A DNA stretch of 64,000 bases from Vibrio mediterranei (GCF_900088415.1 NZ_FLLQ01000009.1:124001-188000), one strand, 5' to 3'. Counted from the stretch's first letter, positions 35,277 to 45,022 are shown. Notes: generated by a model from the letters alone, not told the origin. Made by a program: numbers and translations.

Positions 35277-35323
35277 GCCACAAGCCCTTTTTCCGAGGCT
35301 CCTTTTCGGTCTTTTCTTGTGGC
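35277..35323 (+). promoter_or_regulatory. Hairpin in the aroK leader
   Basis: GCCACAAG (35277-35284) and CTTGTGGC (35316-35323) form a perfect 8 bp stem, enclosing a smaller CCGA...TCGG stem. It ends 37 bp before the aroK start. There is no T run after it, so it is not an ordinary terminator; a regulatory leader is possible. Confidence 0.55.
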
Positions 35324-35360
35324 GATGTCATTGAATTAACGTTGTAAATTAATGCTAAAC

Positions 35361-35885
35361 ATGGCTGAGAAACGTAATATTTTTCTTGTTGGCCCTATGG
35401 GTGCCGGCAAAAGTACAATCGGTAGACACCTAGCTCAACAACTACACATGGAGTTTGTTGACTCTGATACAGTAATTGAAGAGCGTACAGGCGCAGACAT
35501 CGCATGGGTGTTTGACGTTGAAGGTGAAGAAGGTTTCCGCAAACGCGAAGAAACCGTTATTAACGATCTAACCGAACAGCAAGGTATTGTACTTGCTACA
35601 GGTGGTGGTTCAGTTAAAAGTAAAGACAACCGTAATCGCCTTTCTGCGCGTGGTATTGTTGTCTATCTTGAAACAACCATCGAAAAACAGCTTGCTCGCA
35701 CAAATCGCGACAAAAAACGCCCGCTGCTTCAAACGGACAACCCGCGCGAAGTACTTGAGTCTTTAGCGGACGAGCGCAATGATCTTTACAAAGATGTGGC
35801 GGACTATGTGGTTCGTACTGATGATCAAAGTGCAAAAGTGGTAGCCAACCAGATCGTAAAAATGCTAGAAGAAGGTCAAGTCTAA
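35361..35885 (+). CDS. aroK: Shikimate kinase I
   Basis: AroK phosphorylates shikimate in chorismate synthesis. From the ATG at 35361 it has 174 residues and starts MAEKRNIFLVGPMGAGKST, including the P-loop GPMGAGKST (11-19). Shikimate-binding DSD near 34-36, the GFRKRE helix and GGG near 79-81 are present. An ATG three codons upstream is also possible. It leads aroKB-damX-dam-rpe-gph-trpS, the order of the E. coli dam operon. Confidence 0.97.
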   Translation: MAEKRNIFLVGPMGAGKSTIGRHLAQQLHMEFVDSDTVIEERTGADIAWVFDVEGEEGFRKREETVINDLTEQQGIVLATGGGSVKSKDNRNRLSARGIVVYLETTIEKQLARTNRDKKRPLLQTDNPREVLESLADERNDLYKDVADYVVRTDDQSAKVVANQIVKMLEEGQV

Positions 35886-35913
35886 CTTTCTTTCTTCAAT
35901 AGGAGAGCAACCC

Positions 35914-36999
35914 ATGGAACGGATTACGGTCGAACTTGGTGAGCGTAGCTACCCAATTTCAATTGGTGCCGGGTTATTTAATGACTCGGCTCAATTTGCC
36001 CAAATTCCAGATGGAAAATCAGTGGTTGTTATCACTAACACCACCGTTTCCCCCCTCTACGCTGATGCTATTCTAAAGCAGCTTGATAACAAAGGTTGCA
36101 AAACCTCATTACTCGAACTGCCTGATGGTGAGCAATACAAGACACTAGACACTTTCAATACAGTCATGACTCATTTACTGTCAGGTAACTATGGTCGTGA
36201 TGTAGTAGTTGTTGCCCTTGGTGGTGGTGTGATTGGCGATCTTGTCGGTTTTTCTGCCGCTTGCTATCAACGTGGCGTGGATTTTGTTCAAATCCCAACC
36301 ACGCTATTATCCCAAGTCGACTCATCTGTGGGCGGCAAAACCGCCGTTAACCACGAGCTTGGCAAAAATATGATTGGTGCTTTCTATCAGCCTCAATCTG
36401 TCATCATTGATACCAACTGTCTTAAGACCTTACCTGCGCGTGAATTCGCCGCGGGTGTTGCTGAGGTGATTAAGTACGGCATCATCTATGATGAAGCCTT
36501 CTTTGAATGGCTAGAGCAAAACCTCGATAAGCTTTATGCATTGGATCAACAAGCTCTGACTTATGCTATTGCTCGCTGCTGTCAGATTAAAGCTGAGGTT
36601 GTGGCTCAAGATGAGAAAGAGTCGGGTATTCGCGCGTTATTGAATCTAGGTCATACATTTGGTCATGCGATTGAAGCAGAACTAGGGTATGGTAAATGGT
36701 TACATGGAGAGGCAGTCTCTTCCGGTACAGCTATGGCCGCCCATACCGCGCATTTGCTTGGTGATATAACCGCAGAGCAAGTGACCCGTATTATCACTTT
36801 GCTAGAGCGCGCTAAATTGCCTGTACACACTCCAGAATCAATGAGTTTTGAAGACTTTATCAAGCATATGATGCGTGATAAAAAAGTCTTATCGGGTAAG
36901 TTACGCCTTGTGCTACCAACGTCTGTTGGTACTGCTCAGGTGGTTTCTGACGTTCCGAGTGACATCATCAAACAAGCTATCGACTTGTGCCGACAGTAG
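35914..36999 (+). CDS. aroB: 3-dehydroquinate synthase
   Basis: AroB converts DAHP to 3-dehydroquinate with catalytic NAD+ and a divalent metal. The 361-residue protein shows GGGVIGDLVGFSA near 103-115 (NAD-binding glycine loop), DSSVGGKTAVN near 145, and metal ligands Glu in EVIKYG near 187 and His in NLGHTFGHAIE near 247. It follows aroK by 28 bp with an AGGAGAG ribosome site. Confidence 0.98.
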   Translation: MERITVELGERSYPISIGAGLFNDSAQFAQIPDGKSVVVITNTTVSPLYADAILKQLDNKGCKTSLLELPDGEQYKTLDTFNTVMTHLLSGNYGRDVVVVALGGGVIGDLVGFSAACYQRGVDFVQIPTTLLSQVDSSVGGKTAVNHELGKNMIGAFYQPQSVIIDTNCLKTLPAREFAAGVAEVIKYGIIYDEAFFEWLEQNLDKLYALDQQALTYAIARCCQIKAEVVAQDEKESGIRALLNLGHTFGHAIEAELGYGKWLHGEAVSSGTAMAAHTAHLLGDITAEQVTRIITLLERAKLPVHTPESMSFEDFIKHMMRDKKVLSGKLRLVLPTSVGTAQVVSDVPSDIIKQAIDLCRQ

Positions 37000-37038
37000 T
37001 TCGATATTGTCGATGCTATTGAAGGTAAGTTAGATGTG

Positions 37039-37063
37039 AGGCTCCGTAATGGGGCCTTTTTTA
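37039..37063 (+). terminator. Terminator-like hairpin between aroB and damX
   Basis: AGGCTCC-GTAA-TGGGGCCT, with one G-U pair, followed by TTTTTTAGG. It is a moderate intrinsic terminator inside the operon and may only attenuate. Confidence 0.7.
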
Positions 37064-37092
37064 GGTTTAATGACTAGGTAGATAGGATCAGA

Positions 37093-38544
37093 ATGAGTTT
37101 GTCGTATGAGCTGCGAGTATTGGAATTAGATTCGCAGACCCAACTACTAGAGCGTGTGCAGCTACTGACTCAATTTGCGTCGAGTTTTGTCGTTATCAAA
37201 GGTGAGTCTGGCGCCGGAAAAACTTGGCTTGCACACCGCTATCTCGAAGCCTGGGCACATGGCAAAAACCAATCACTGATTACCTGTTTCGCGAATCAAG
37301 ATGATGAAGTGAACCGCAGTAATATTCTTCGTCAACTCTTTCCTCATTCAATGTACAGCGCTACCGACTCACTGCATGACAGTGTTGAGCGTATTCTGGA
37401 GGGTGAGGCGAGCAATATTGTGATTGTTGTCGATGATGCTCAGTACATCTCACAAGCCTTACTCTCCGAGCTATGGCTGTTGTATACCGCCTCTTTGCAT
37501 GTCACTAAACAGAACATCAGTATCGTATTATTCAGTGCTAGCGATTCGCTCAGTTCTCGACTAGCGCGATTGAGTCATGGCCTTGATAGTAAACCGGTAG
37601 AGCTGGATGCTGATGAACTGACCGACGCGGAGGCTGAGCGTTTTTTTGATACTCTTGTGCTGCGCTATATTGATGAAAGCGTTGAAAAAAGAGTCAAAAG
37701 CGCGTTTACTAGCATTAAACCGCTTCCGGGTGAAATTTTGGCGTTAGGAGAGCAAAAAATGGAAAAGAAGGTGATTATTCGTTCATTGGTTGGTTCACCT
37801 GCCAAGATTGCAGCAACAGTGGCAGTTATCGTTTTGCTGCTATTTTTAGGTTACAGCTGGCTACTAAAATCGCCAACGCCGCAGAGCACAGAGCCTAGCG
37901 AAGTACCGATTGAGCAAACGGTGATTCCTACCTTAGATGGGCCAGTCGATGCCGCTACTGAAGAACAAGCGGAAGGGGCTAACAAAGAAATGCCGTCCCA
38001 GTTAGAGCCTACGGATGATACCGCTTCGCTACCGCCTTCGGTAACATCAGAAACCGCGAGTGTCGGTGTAGCAGAATCTGGTGAGCGCGTAGTAATTACC
38101 TCGGACGTTGTAGATGCCTTATTAGATGACAATACTGCTGTCGCAGTGGCAAAAGCGGCTGAGGTTCAAAATGTGGTCACACCAAAAGTGGAAGTAGTTG
38201 ATGTGGATAGTGCGCAGAAACTGCAGACTCCAATTACGTTTTCCTTCGCTCGTGAAGAACTCAATGCCCTACCTGCAAACAACTACACGTTACAAATCGC
38301 CGCGATGACTGAGCTAAAAGACGTTCAGCTGTTCTTGAACCAACACTCGTTTGACAAACCAGTCCGTGTTTATCCAACGTTGCGTGGAGATGAGAAGTGG
38401 TACATCGTGACTTACGATGTGTATCCAAGTATTCAAACGGCACGTGATGCAGCGGAAGCGTTACCGGAAGAAATCCAGTCTCTTGGACCTTGGCCAAAAT
38501 CTCTTAGCCAAGTACAGCGAGAAATTACTCGTTGGAAAGAGTAA
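37093..38544 (+). CDS. damX: Cell division protein DamX (AAA ATPase-SPOR)
   Basis: DamX is a bitopic divisome-associated protein. The 483-residue protein has a cytoplasmic AAA domain with Walker A GESGAGKTWLA (near 37-47) and Walker B IVVDDAQ (near 115), a membrane span near 236-255 (IAATVAVIVLLLFLGYSWLL), an acidic, proline/threonine-rich periplasmic linker, and a C-terminal SPOR domain (about 392-480) that targets the septal ring. The E. coli protein (428 residues) has a degenerate ATPase, whereas Walker A here looks intact. Confidence 0.95.
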   Translation: MSLSYELRVLELDSQTQLLERVQLLTQFASSFVVIKGESGAGKTWLAHRYLEAWAHGKNQSLITCFANQDDEVNRSNILRQLFPHSMYSATDSLHDSVERILEGEASNIVIVVDDAQYISQALLSELWLLYTASLHVTKQNISIVLFSASDSLSSRLARLSHGLDSKPVELDADELTDAEAERFFDTLVLRYIDESVEKRVKSAFTSIKPLPGEILALGEQKMEKKVIIRSLVGSPAKIAATVAVIVLLLFLGYSWLLKSPTPQSTEPSEVPIEQTVIPTLDGPVDAATEEQAEGANKEMPSQLEPTDDTASLPPSVTSETASVGVAESGERVVITSDVVDALLDDNTAVAVAKAAEVQNVVTPKVEVVDVDSAQKLQTPITFSFAREELNALPANNYTLQIAAMTELKDVQLFLNQHSFDKPVRVYPTLRGDEKWYIVTYDVYPSIQTARDAAEALPEEIQSLGPWPKSLSQVQREITRWKE

Positions 38545-38576
38545 CCTTCCAGTGAACACTGTGGGTGATTTTCGCT

Positions 38577-38597
38577 GACCTTTCTGCTAGAAAGGTC
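38577..38597 (+). other. Perfect hairpin between damX and dam
   Basis: GACCTTTC-TGCTA-GAAAGGTC, an 8 bp stem without a T run. It is unlikely to terminate, but could be an RNA processing or stability element within the damX-dam mRNA. Confidence 0.6.
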
Positions 38598-38667
38598 AAC
38601 ATAACAAATTGAATTATGATATATTCCCCAGCCTTAATTTTTGGGGTGGCAGTAGATAGAGCAAGTA

Positions 38668-39492
38668 ATGAAAAAGCAACGCGCCTTTCTTAAGTGGGCT
38701 GGTGGAAAATATGGCTTGGTTGAAGACATTCAAAAGCATTTGCCAGACGCAAGAAAGCTGGTAGAGCCTTTCGTTGGTGCAGGGTCTATCTTCCTAAATA
38801 CGGACTACGATCAGTATTTACTTGCCGATATCAATCCCGATTTAATTAACCTCTATAATCTGTTAAAAACAGATCCCGAGACCTACGTCGCTGAAGCAAA
38901 GCGCCTATTCACTGCTGAACACAATCGCAAAGAAGTGTATTTGGATATTCGCGCCCAGTTTAATCAGACTGACGACGTCTTGTTTCGCTCCGTCGCCTTT
39001 CTTTATATGAACCGTTTTGGTTTTAACGGCTTGTGCCGTTACAACAAAAAAGGTGGCTTTAACGTGCCCTTCGGCTCTTATAAAAAACCGTATTTCCCAG
39101 AAAATGAGCTGATTTTCTTTGCTGAGAAAGCGAAGAAAGCCACGTTTGTTTGCGAGGGATATCACGACACTTTTAAACGAGCGCGCAAAGGCAGCGTTAT
39201 ATATTGCGACCCGCCATACGCACCACTATCGAACACGGCCAACTTTACCTCTTATGCGGGTAATGGGTTTAGTCTTGATGACCAAGCTGCACTTGCTGAC
39301 GTTGCTGAGCACGCTGCGTTTGATCGTGGTATTCCGGTGCTGATTTCTAACCACGACACCACTTTGACACGTCGTCTATATCACGGTGCGCAACTGAATG
39401 TGGTCAAGGTTAAGCGAACCATCAGCCGTAATGGTGCAGGTCGTAATAAGGTTGACGAATTATTGGCGTTATTTGAGCCGCAAGATCAATAA
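38668..39492 (+). CDS. dam: DNA adenine methylase Dam
   Basis: Dam methylates adenine in GATC, directing mismatch repair, SeqA sequestration and replication timing; it is essential in V. cholerae. The 274-residue protein shows the AdoMet-binding FLKWAGGKYGLVEDI and VEPFVGAGSIFLN (about 7-47) and the catalytic DPPY near residue 182. It is nearly the E. coli length (278) and follows damX in the operon. Confidence 0.98.
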   Translation: MKKQRAFLKWAGGKYGLVEDIQKHLPDARKLVEPFVGAGSIFLNTDYDQYLLADINPDLINLYNLLKTDPETYVAEAKRLFTAEHNRKEVYLDIRAQFNQTDDVLFRSVAFLYMNRFGFNGLCRYNKKGGFNVPFGSYKKPYFPENELIFFAEKAKKATFVCEGYHDTFKRARKGSVIYCDPPYAPLSNTANFTSYAGNGFSLDDQAALADVAEHAAFDRGIPVLISNHDTTLTRRLYHGAQLNVVKVKRTISRNGAGRNKVDELLALFEPQDQ

Positions 39493-39586
39493 CTGCTTGG
39501 TAAGGGCTAGGATTTAATCAACCGCTTCGGTAGAATTGCGCGAACTTGGCGATACTCGCTTGCTTTGAATTCAACTGAGGTTAGGT

Positions 39587-40264
39587 ATGAAAGACTTTTT
39601 AATTGCTCCATCCATTCTCTCTGCAGATTTTGCTCGCCTAGGTGAGGACGTTGAAAAAGTACTCGCTGCGGGTGCTGACGTGGTTCACTTTGATGTGATG
39701 GACAATCACTATGTTCCTAACCTGACGTTTGGTGCACCAATCTGTAAAGCACTACGCGACTACGGCATTACCGCTCCAATCGATGTTCACTTAATGGTTA
39801 AACCTGTCGATAGCATTGTTCCTGATTTTGCTAAAGCCGGTGCGAGTATGATTACTTTCCACGTTGAAGCGTCTGAGCACGTAGATCGTACACTGCAACT
39901 TATCAAAGAACACGGCTGTCAGGCAGGTGTAGTACTCAACCCAGCAACCCCTCTTTCTTGCCTTGATTACATCATGGACAAAGTGGACTTGATTCTACTG
40001 ATGTCAGTGAACCCAGGCTTTGGTGGTCAATCTTTCATTCCGTCGACGCTAGACAAGTTACGTGAAGTTCGTAAACGCATTGATGCTTCTGGTCGTAACA
40101 TTCGCTTAGAAATTGATGGTGGCGTGAAAGTCGATAATATTCGAGAAATTGCCGAAGCGGGCGCAGACATGTTTGTTGCCGGTAGCGCTATCTTTAATCG
40201 TCCAGACTACAAAGAAGTTATCGACGAGATGCGTGCTGAACTGGCAAAAGTAAACAGCAAATAG
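39587..40264 (+). CDS. rpe: Ribulose-phosphate 3-epimerase
   Basis: Rpe interconverts ribulose 5-phosphate and xylulose 5-phosphate in the pentose phosphate pathway. The 225-residue TIM barrel has IAPSILSADFARLGED at the N-terminus, the metal-site HFDVMDNHYVPN near 35, DVHLMV near 66, and the phosphate loop MSVNPGFGGQ near 142. The gph start codon follows 17 bp after its stop. An AGGT ribosome site precedes the ATG. Confidence 0.98.
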   Translation: MKDFLIAPSILSADFARLGEDVEKVLAAGADVVHFDVMDNHYVPNLTFGAPICKALRDYGITAPIDVHLMVKPVDSIVPDFAKAGASMITFHVEASEHVDRTLQLIKEHGCQAGVVLNPATPLSCLDYIMDKVDLILLMSVNPGFGGQSFIPSTLDKLREVRKRIDASGRNIRLEIDGGVKVDNIREIAEAGADMFVAGSAIFNRPDYKEVIDEMRAELAKVNSK

Positions 40265-40281
40265 ATTTGGAATTAGTAGAC

Positions 40282-40962
40282 ATGAGCGCAATTAAACTCG
40301 TTGTTTTTGATTTAGATGGGACGTTACTCGACAGCGTACCTGATTTGGCATTAGCGGCTGATCAGGCGGTTCAAGAGTTAGGTTATCCGAGTGTCACCGA
40401 AGAACAAGTTCGTGACTATGTAGGTAACGGTGCCGATATTTTAATTGGTCGCTCATTAAGCCAAAGTATCACTGTTGACCCTGAGTTGTCGCCGGAGTTG
40501 CTTGCGAAGGCTCGTACTTTGTTTGATGACTTTTATAAGGCCAGTGGGCATAAGCTAAGTCACTTGTATCCAGCTGTACATCAAACCTTGGATACCTTGG
40601 TGGCGAATGGCTTTACTTTAGCTCTGCTCACCAACAAACCATCGAAGTTTGTTCCAGAATTGCTAGAGCAACACAAGCTTGATAAGTACTTTAAGCATGT
40701 ACTGGGTGGCGATGCGTTCCCGAAACGCAAACCGGATCCAATTGCATTACATTGGTTGATGGAGCAAGAGCAGTTATCTGCCGAACAAGTGTTGATGGTC
40801 GGGGATTCTAAAAACGATATCTTGGCGGCGCGTAACGCAGGTTGCCAAGCGTTCGGACTCACTTATGGTTACAACCACGGTGAACCTATTGCCAATGCGA
40901 ACCCTGACTTTGTTGCTGATATCGTGTCGAACGTGCTTGAAGCCGTAGGAATTGACGGCTAA
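40282..40962 (+). CDS. gph: Phosphoglycolate phosphatase
   Basis: Gph removes 2-phosphoglycolate formed during repair of oxidised DNA ends. From the ATG at 40282 the protein has 226 residues and starts MSAIKLVVFDLDGTLLDSVP, with the HAD nucleophile motif DLDGTLLDS (about 10-18), LLTNKPSKF near 120 and VGDSKNDI near 173. A TTG five codons upstream is a less likely start. It lies between rpe and trpS, as in E. coli. Confidence 0.96.
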   Translation: MSAIKLVVFDLDGTLLDSVPDLALAADQAVQELGYPSVTEEQVRDYVGNGADILIGRSLSQSITVDPELSPELLAKARTLFDDFYKASGHKLSHLYPAVHQTLDTLVANGFTLALLTNKPSKFVPELLEQHKLDKYFKHVLGGDAFPKRKPDPIALHWLMEQEQLSAEQVLMVGDSKNDILAARNAGCQAFGLTYGYNHGEPIANANPDFVADIVSNVLEAVGIDG

Positions 40963-41040
40963 ATCGCGACAAAAAGTGCATTGCTGAGTGAAAAGCCAAG
41001 TAAAGTACTAGAAATATACTCGCCAATGAGTACACTGCTA

Positions 41041-41072
41041 GAACCGCGTAAGGAATTACGCGGTTTTTCATT
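41041..41072 (+). terminator. Terminator between gph and trpS
   Basis: AACCGCGTAA-GGAA-TTACGCGGTT, followed by TTTCATT. It has a strong stem and a short T run. Confidence 0.82.
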
Positions 41073-41112
41073 ATCCTAATTATCTCGTTAAGAAGTCGAA
41101 GGAATCATTATC

Positions 41113-42129
41113 ATGAGCAAACCCATCGTATTGAGTGGTGTTCAGCCGTCAGGTGAACTAAGTATCGGAAACTACTTGGGTGCTCTACGTCAATGGCAAC
41201 AGATGCAAGATGATTACGATTGCCAGTACTGCGTTGTTGACCTTCATGCGATTACGGTTCGTCAAGATCCGAAAGCACTGCATGAAGCGACACTAGACGC
41301 TCTCGCAATCTGCCTTGCAGTTGGTGTTGATCCGAAGAAGAGCACGTTATTTGTACAGTCACACGTACCTGAGCATGCTCAACTTGGTTGGCTTCTTAAC
41401 TGTTATACCCAGATGGGTGAACTGAATCGCATGACTCAGTTTAAAGACAAATCACAGCGTTACGCTAATGACGTTAACGTTGGTCTTTATGATTATCCAG
41501 TGCTAATGGCTGCAGATATTCTGCTTTACGGTGCACACCAAGTACCAGTGGGTAGTGACCAGAAGCAGCACTTAGAGTTAGCGCGTGATATCGCGACTCG
41601 TTTCAACAATATCTACAGCCCTGAAGCACCGATTTTCACTATTCCCGAGCCTTATATCCCAACGGTGAACGCTCGTGTTATGAGCTTACAAGATGCGACT
41701 AAGAAGATGTCTAAGTCGGATGATAACCGTAAGAACGTGATTACTCTGCTCGAGGAGCCTAAGTCGATCATCAAGAAGATCAATAAAGCGCAAACCGATG
41801 CCGAGACACCGCCACGCATTGCCAACGATTGGGAAAACAAAGCGGGCATCTCTAACCTAATGGGCCTTTACTCTGCAGCAACGGGCAAAACGTTTGAAGA
41901 AATTGAAGCGCAATATGCTGGTGTGGAGATGTACGGTCCGTTTAAGAAAGATGTAGGTGAAGCGCTGGTTGCTATGCTTGAGCCAATTCAAGCGGAATAC
42001 CACCGTATTCGTGCCGACCGTGCTTATATGGATGAAGTCATGCGCCAAGGCGCTGAAAAGGCCTCTGCTCGTGCAGCAGTGACACTGGCTGAAGCCTACA
42101 AAGCGGTAGGTTTTGTGACTCGCCCATAG
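41113..42129 (+). CDS. trpS: Tryptophanyl-tRNA synthetase
   Basis: TrpS charges tRNA-Trp. The 338-residue class Ic synthetase has the HIGH-like SIGN motif (SGELSIGNYLGAL, about 13-25), the tryptophan-binding region around DYPVLMAADILLYGA near 130, and the KMSKS loop (KKMSKSDD near 197). It ends the dam operon and has its own strong terminator. Confidence 0.98.
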   Translation: MSKPIVLSGVQPSGELSIGNYLGALRQWQQMQDDYDCQYCVVDLHAITVRQDPKALHEATLDALAICLAVGVDPKKSTLFVQSHVPEHAQLGWLLNCYTQMGELNRMTQFKDKSQRYANDVNVGLYDYPVLMAADILLYGAHQVPVGSDQKQHLELARDIATRFNNIYSPEAPIFTIPEPYIPTVNARVMSLQDATKKMSKSDDNRKNVITLLEEPKSIIKKINKAQTDAETPPRIANDWENKAGISNLMGLYSAATGKTFEEIEAQYAGVEMYGPFKKDVGEALVAMLEPIQAEYHRIRADRAYMDEVMRQGAEKASARAAVTLAEAYKAVGFVTRP

Positions 42130-42152
42130 CACAAGTTATACTCCAGATATTG

Positions 42153-42188
42153 AAAAGCCCTTTGGTTCGCCAAAGGGCTTTTTTTTGT
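42153..42188 (+). terminator. Terminator after trpS
   Basis: AAAAGCCCTTTGG-TTCG-CCAAAGGGCTTTT, followed by TTTTG. It is a perfect 13 bp stem with a UUCG loop. Confidence 0.96.
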
Positions 42189-42403
42189 GTTATCGCACTG
42201 CATTCTCTTACTAACGTTTCCTGTTGAATTTTTGGCACAGGCTAAATTGTTCAAACTTTGAATGAGAGCTGTATCTCAGTTAACTGAATATTCATTGTTC
42301 ATTTGCACTCTAAATGACAACACTCGTCTCGAAAATAATCATTTTTATATTCAACAAAGTGCAATAAAGGCAAGGGATAACATTGCCAGTTAATTCGAGG
42401 TGA

Positions 42404-45022
42404 ATGATGACACGCACAAATAAAAAGCAGTGGTTAGCGTTAGCGATAGCGTCCGCATTAGCCGGAGGTGCCAACGCTGAGGTCTTTCTTTCGCAATATG
42501 TGGAGGGAAGCGGTTATAACAAGGCAGTTGAGATAGCCAACTCTGGTGACTCAGAAGTTCAGTTGGTGGGTTACCAACTGGCTAAATCGCCAAATGGGAA
42601 CGGCAGTTGGAGCACACTAGATCTCTCTAGTTATGTCATTCCAGCTAAGTCAGTACTTGTGTTCGCAAACTCTCGCGCAGACGATGCCATTCTGGGTGTC
42701 GCAACGCTTTCAACCTCTGATCAAGTATTGAATTTTAATGGTGACGACCCGATTGCGTTGATGGATAGCAATGGCCAAATCATCGATATGATTGGCACTA
42801 TGGGCGACAACTTTGGTGCAGATAAAACCTTAGTACGCTACACGCCTTATCATCAACCATCAGTGACTTACCAACCAGATCAATGGGCAACACTGAGTAA
42901 GAACGATGTTACCGGTTTAGGTCAGTTGGAGGACCTAACACCACCAGCACCTTTCCAATGTCTCGACAACGGTTCTTCGCCAACCTTTACTGACATTCAA
43001 GCGATTCAGGGTGAAGGCAGCAGTTCTCCTTATATCAATGGCTACCCATACATCACTAGTGAACAGTATTTTGTTCAAGGCGTGGTCTCGGCGGTAAGCA
43101 CGGGCATTAATCAAGGCTTCTATTTAGAGGCATTGCAGGATGATCATAACCCGTTAACGTCTAATGGTTTGTATGTTTACACTCAAGCAAATCCAAGCCT
43201 AGCAGCTGGCGATGTGGTTTGTGTTCGTGGTCAAATCCAAGAGTTCTATGGACAGACTCAGCTTAAGCTCAATGAACAAGATTGGTTTAAGCAAGGAGAA
43301 CAAGCCGCCCCACAAGCGACAGCAATTGAAGTGCTTGAGTCCGATGAGAACTTTGAGCAGACATTAGAGCGTTACGAAGGCATGCTAGTACGCCTACCAA
43401 AAGCGCTTGATATGCGTATTAGTCGCACCTTTGGCTATGACTATGGCGCACGTCGCAACAATATGGTGTTGGCGCATGAACGCGTGAATCTACATCCAAA
43501 TCAGCAGTTTGCCGCAGGTTCTGATGAAGCCAAAGCGCAAAGCGAAGATAACGGCTTACGTCGACTATTTGTTGAGTCACCAACGGCAGCACCAAATGGC
43601 AAAGTGCCGTACTACCCAGAATTTGGTCGTACCGATGTGGACCAAGATGGCAGCACGGAAGATTACATTCGTATCAACGATACCTTGTTCGATATTGAAG
43701 GGGTCATTGGGTACAGCTACGGTGATTACCGCCTGTTTGTGACGAATACTATTTCTGCTGATAACTTCGTTCGTAATACACCGCGCACTGAAGTTCCTGA
43801 GCTTGCTGAGCAGCCATGGAACAAGAAAGACCTACGTGTTGCGACCTTTAACGTTCTTAACTACTTTACCTCGCCATTCGGTGGTGATGAAAACCGCTTC
43901 GGCAGCAATCGAGGTGCTAGCAACTTTGCTGAGTTTGAAGTCCAGCAAGAGAAAATACTCAATGCGCTTATCAAGCTTGATGCCGACATTGTTGGTTTGA
44001 TGGAAATTGAGAACAACGGTTTTGGTGACAATGGAGCCATTGCTCAGTTAGTCAGAGAGCTTAACGCTCGTATAGATAACAAGAAATTACACTACGACTT
44101 TGTTTCGCTAGACAGCAATCAAGATGGTGTCATCGATAAGCTTGATGCAGTGGGTACCGATGCCATTACAACTGGCGTTATTTATCGTCCTAAGCAAGTG
44201 AAACTAAAACAAGTTAATGTACTGGAAATGCCTCGTCAGGTTGCGCCTGAAGTGCTGGATGACGATGGTAAAGTAATTGAAGACGGTAAGAACTATCAAC
44301 GTAATACTCTGGCACCAACCTTTAAGGTGAAAGGGGCGAAGGAGAAGCTGACGGTAGCGGTCAATCACTTCAAATCAAAAGGCTCTAAATGTTGGGAAGA
44401 TGCAGCTCCTGTTGCTGAAGGTGGTCAAGCAGGAAAAGATACAGATCAGCAAGGGTCATGTGAAAACTTCCGTGTTGCAGCGGCTGTTGCGTTAGGTGAT
44501 GCGTTGGAAGCGATTAAAGGACATAAAATTGTCTTGGGTGACTTCAATGCGTATGGAAAAGAAGATCCACTGCTAATTCTGACTGACTACAGTCAAGAGA
44601 AGTATGGCAAAACCATTCGTGCTGCTCGCAATACCTTTATTGGTGAACAAGAGCAATTTGGTGATGATGGTGCGGTCATTGACCACAGCTATGGTTACGT
44701 CAACGTGCTGGGAGAGATGCATCCACAAGGTTGGAGTTACTCATACAATGATGAAGTCGGCGCGCTCGACCATATCCTTATTAGCCCAAGCTTGTCGAAG
44801 CGTGTCGTTGATGCCACTGAGTGGCACATCAATGCGGCGGAGTCGACGCTGTTTGACTATAACGATGAGTACAAAGGTGATTTGCCTAAGTATCAAGACC
44901 ATTACCGATCTTCTGACCATGATCCAGCGGTAATTGATCTGAATATGCGTGGTGGTTCGGTTGGCTTAGTGGGTTTATCAGCGATGCTGCTGTTAGGTCT
45001 ACGTCGACGTAAACAAGGATAA
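42404..45022 (+). CDS. xds: Extracellular endonuclease, ExeM/NucH family (Xds-like)
   Basis: It is a secreted DNase that in V. cholerae degrades extracellular DNA for phosphate and nucleoside use and to escape neutrophil traps. The 872-residue protein has a signal peptide (cleavage after GGANA, near 25), a lamin-tail domain (about 26-130), an OB-like domain (about 185-300), an endonuclease/exonuclease/phosphatase domain (about 475-850; DIVGLMEIENNG, VLGDFNAYG, SSDHDPAVIDL) and a C-terminal GlyGly-CTERM tail (RGGSVGLVGLSAMLLLGLRR plus basic residues) for rhombosortase-linked sorting. Position after trpS matches V. cholerae as I recall it. Confidence 0.92.
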   Translation: MMTRTNKKQWLALAIASALAGGANAEVFLSQYVEGSGYNKAVEIANSGDSEVQLVGYQLAKSPNGNGSWSTLDLSSYVIPAKSVLVFANSRADDAILGVATLSTSDQVLNFNGDDPIALMDSNGQIIDMIGTMGDNFGADKTLVRYTPYHQPSVTYQPDQWATLSKNDVTGLGQLEDLTPPAPFQCLDNGSSPTFTDIQAIQGEGSSSPYINGYPYITSEQYFVQGVVSAVSTGINQGFYLEALQDDHNPLTSNGLYVYTQANPSLAAGDVVCVRGQIQEFYGQTQLKLNEQDWFKQGEQAAPQATAIEVLESDENFEQTLERYEGMLVRLPKALDMRISRTFGYDYGARRNNMVLAHERVNLHPNQQFAAGSDEAKAQSEDNGLRRLFVESPTAAPNGKVPYYPEFGRTDVDQDGSTEDYIRINDTLFDIEGVIGYSYGDYRLFVTNTISADNFVRNTPRTEVPELAEQPWNKKDLRVATFNVLNYFTSPFGGDENRFGSNRGASNFAEFEVQQEKILNALIKLDADIVGLMEIENNGFGDNGAIAQLVRELNARIDNKKLHYDFVSLDSNQDGVIDKLDAVGTDAITTGVIYRPKQVKLKQVNVLEMPRQVAPEVLDDDGKVIEDGKNYQRNTLAPTFKVKGAKEKLTVAVNHFKSKGSKCWEDAAPVAEGGQAGKDTDQQGSCENFRVAAAVALGDALEAIKGHKIVLGDFNAYGKEDPLLILTDYSQEKYGKTIRAARNTFIGEQEQFGDDGAVIDHSYGYVNVLGEMHPQGWSYSYNDEVGALDHILISPSLSKRVVDATEWHINAAESTLFDYNDEYKGDLPKYQDHYRSSDHDPAVIDLNMRGGSVGLVGLSAMLLLGLRRRKQG

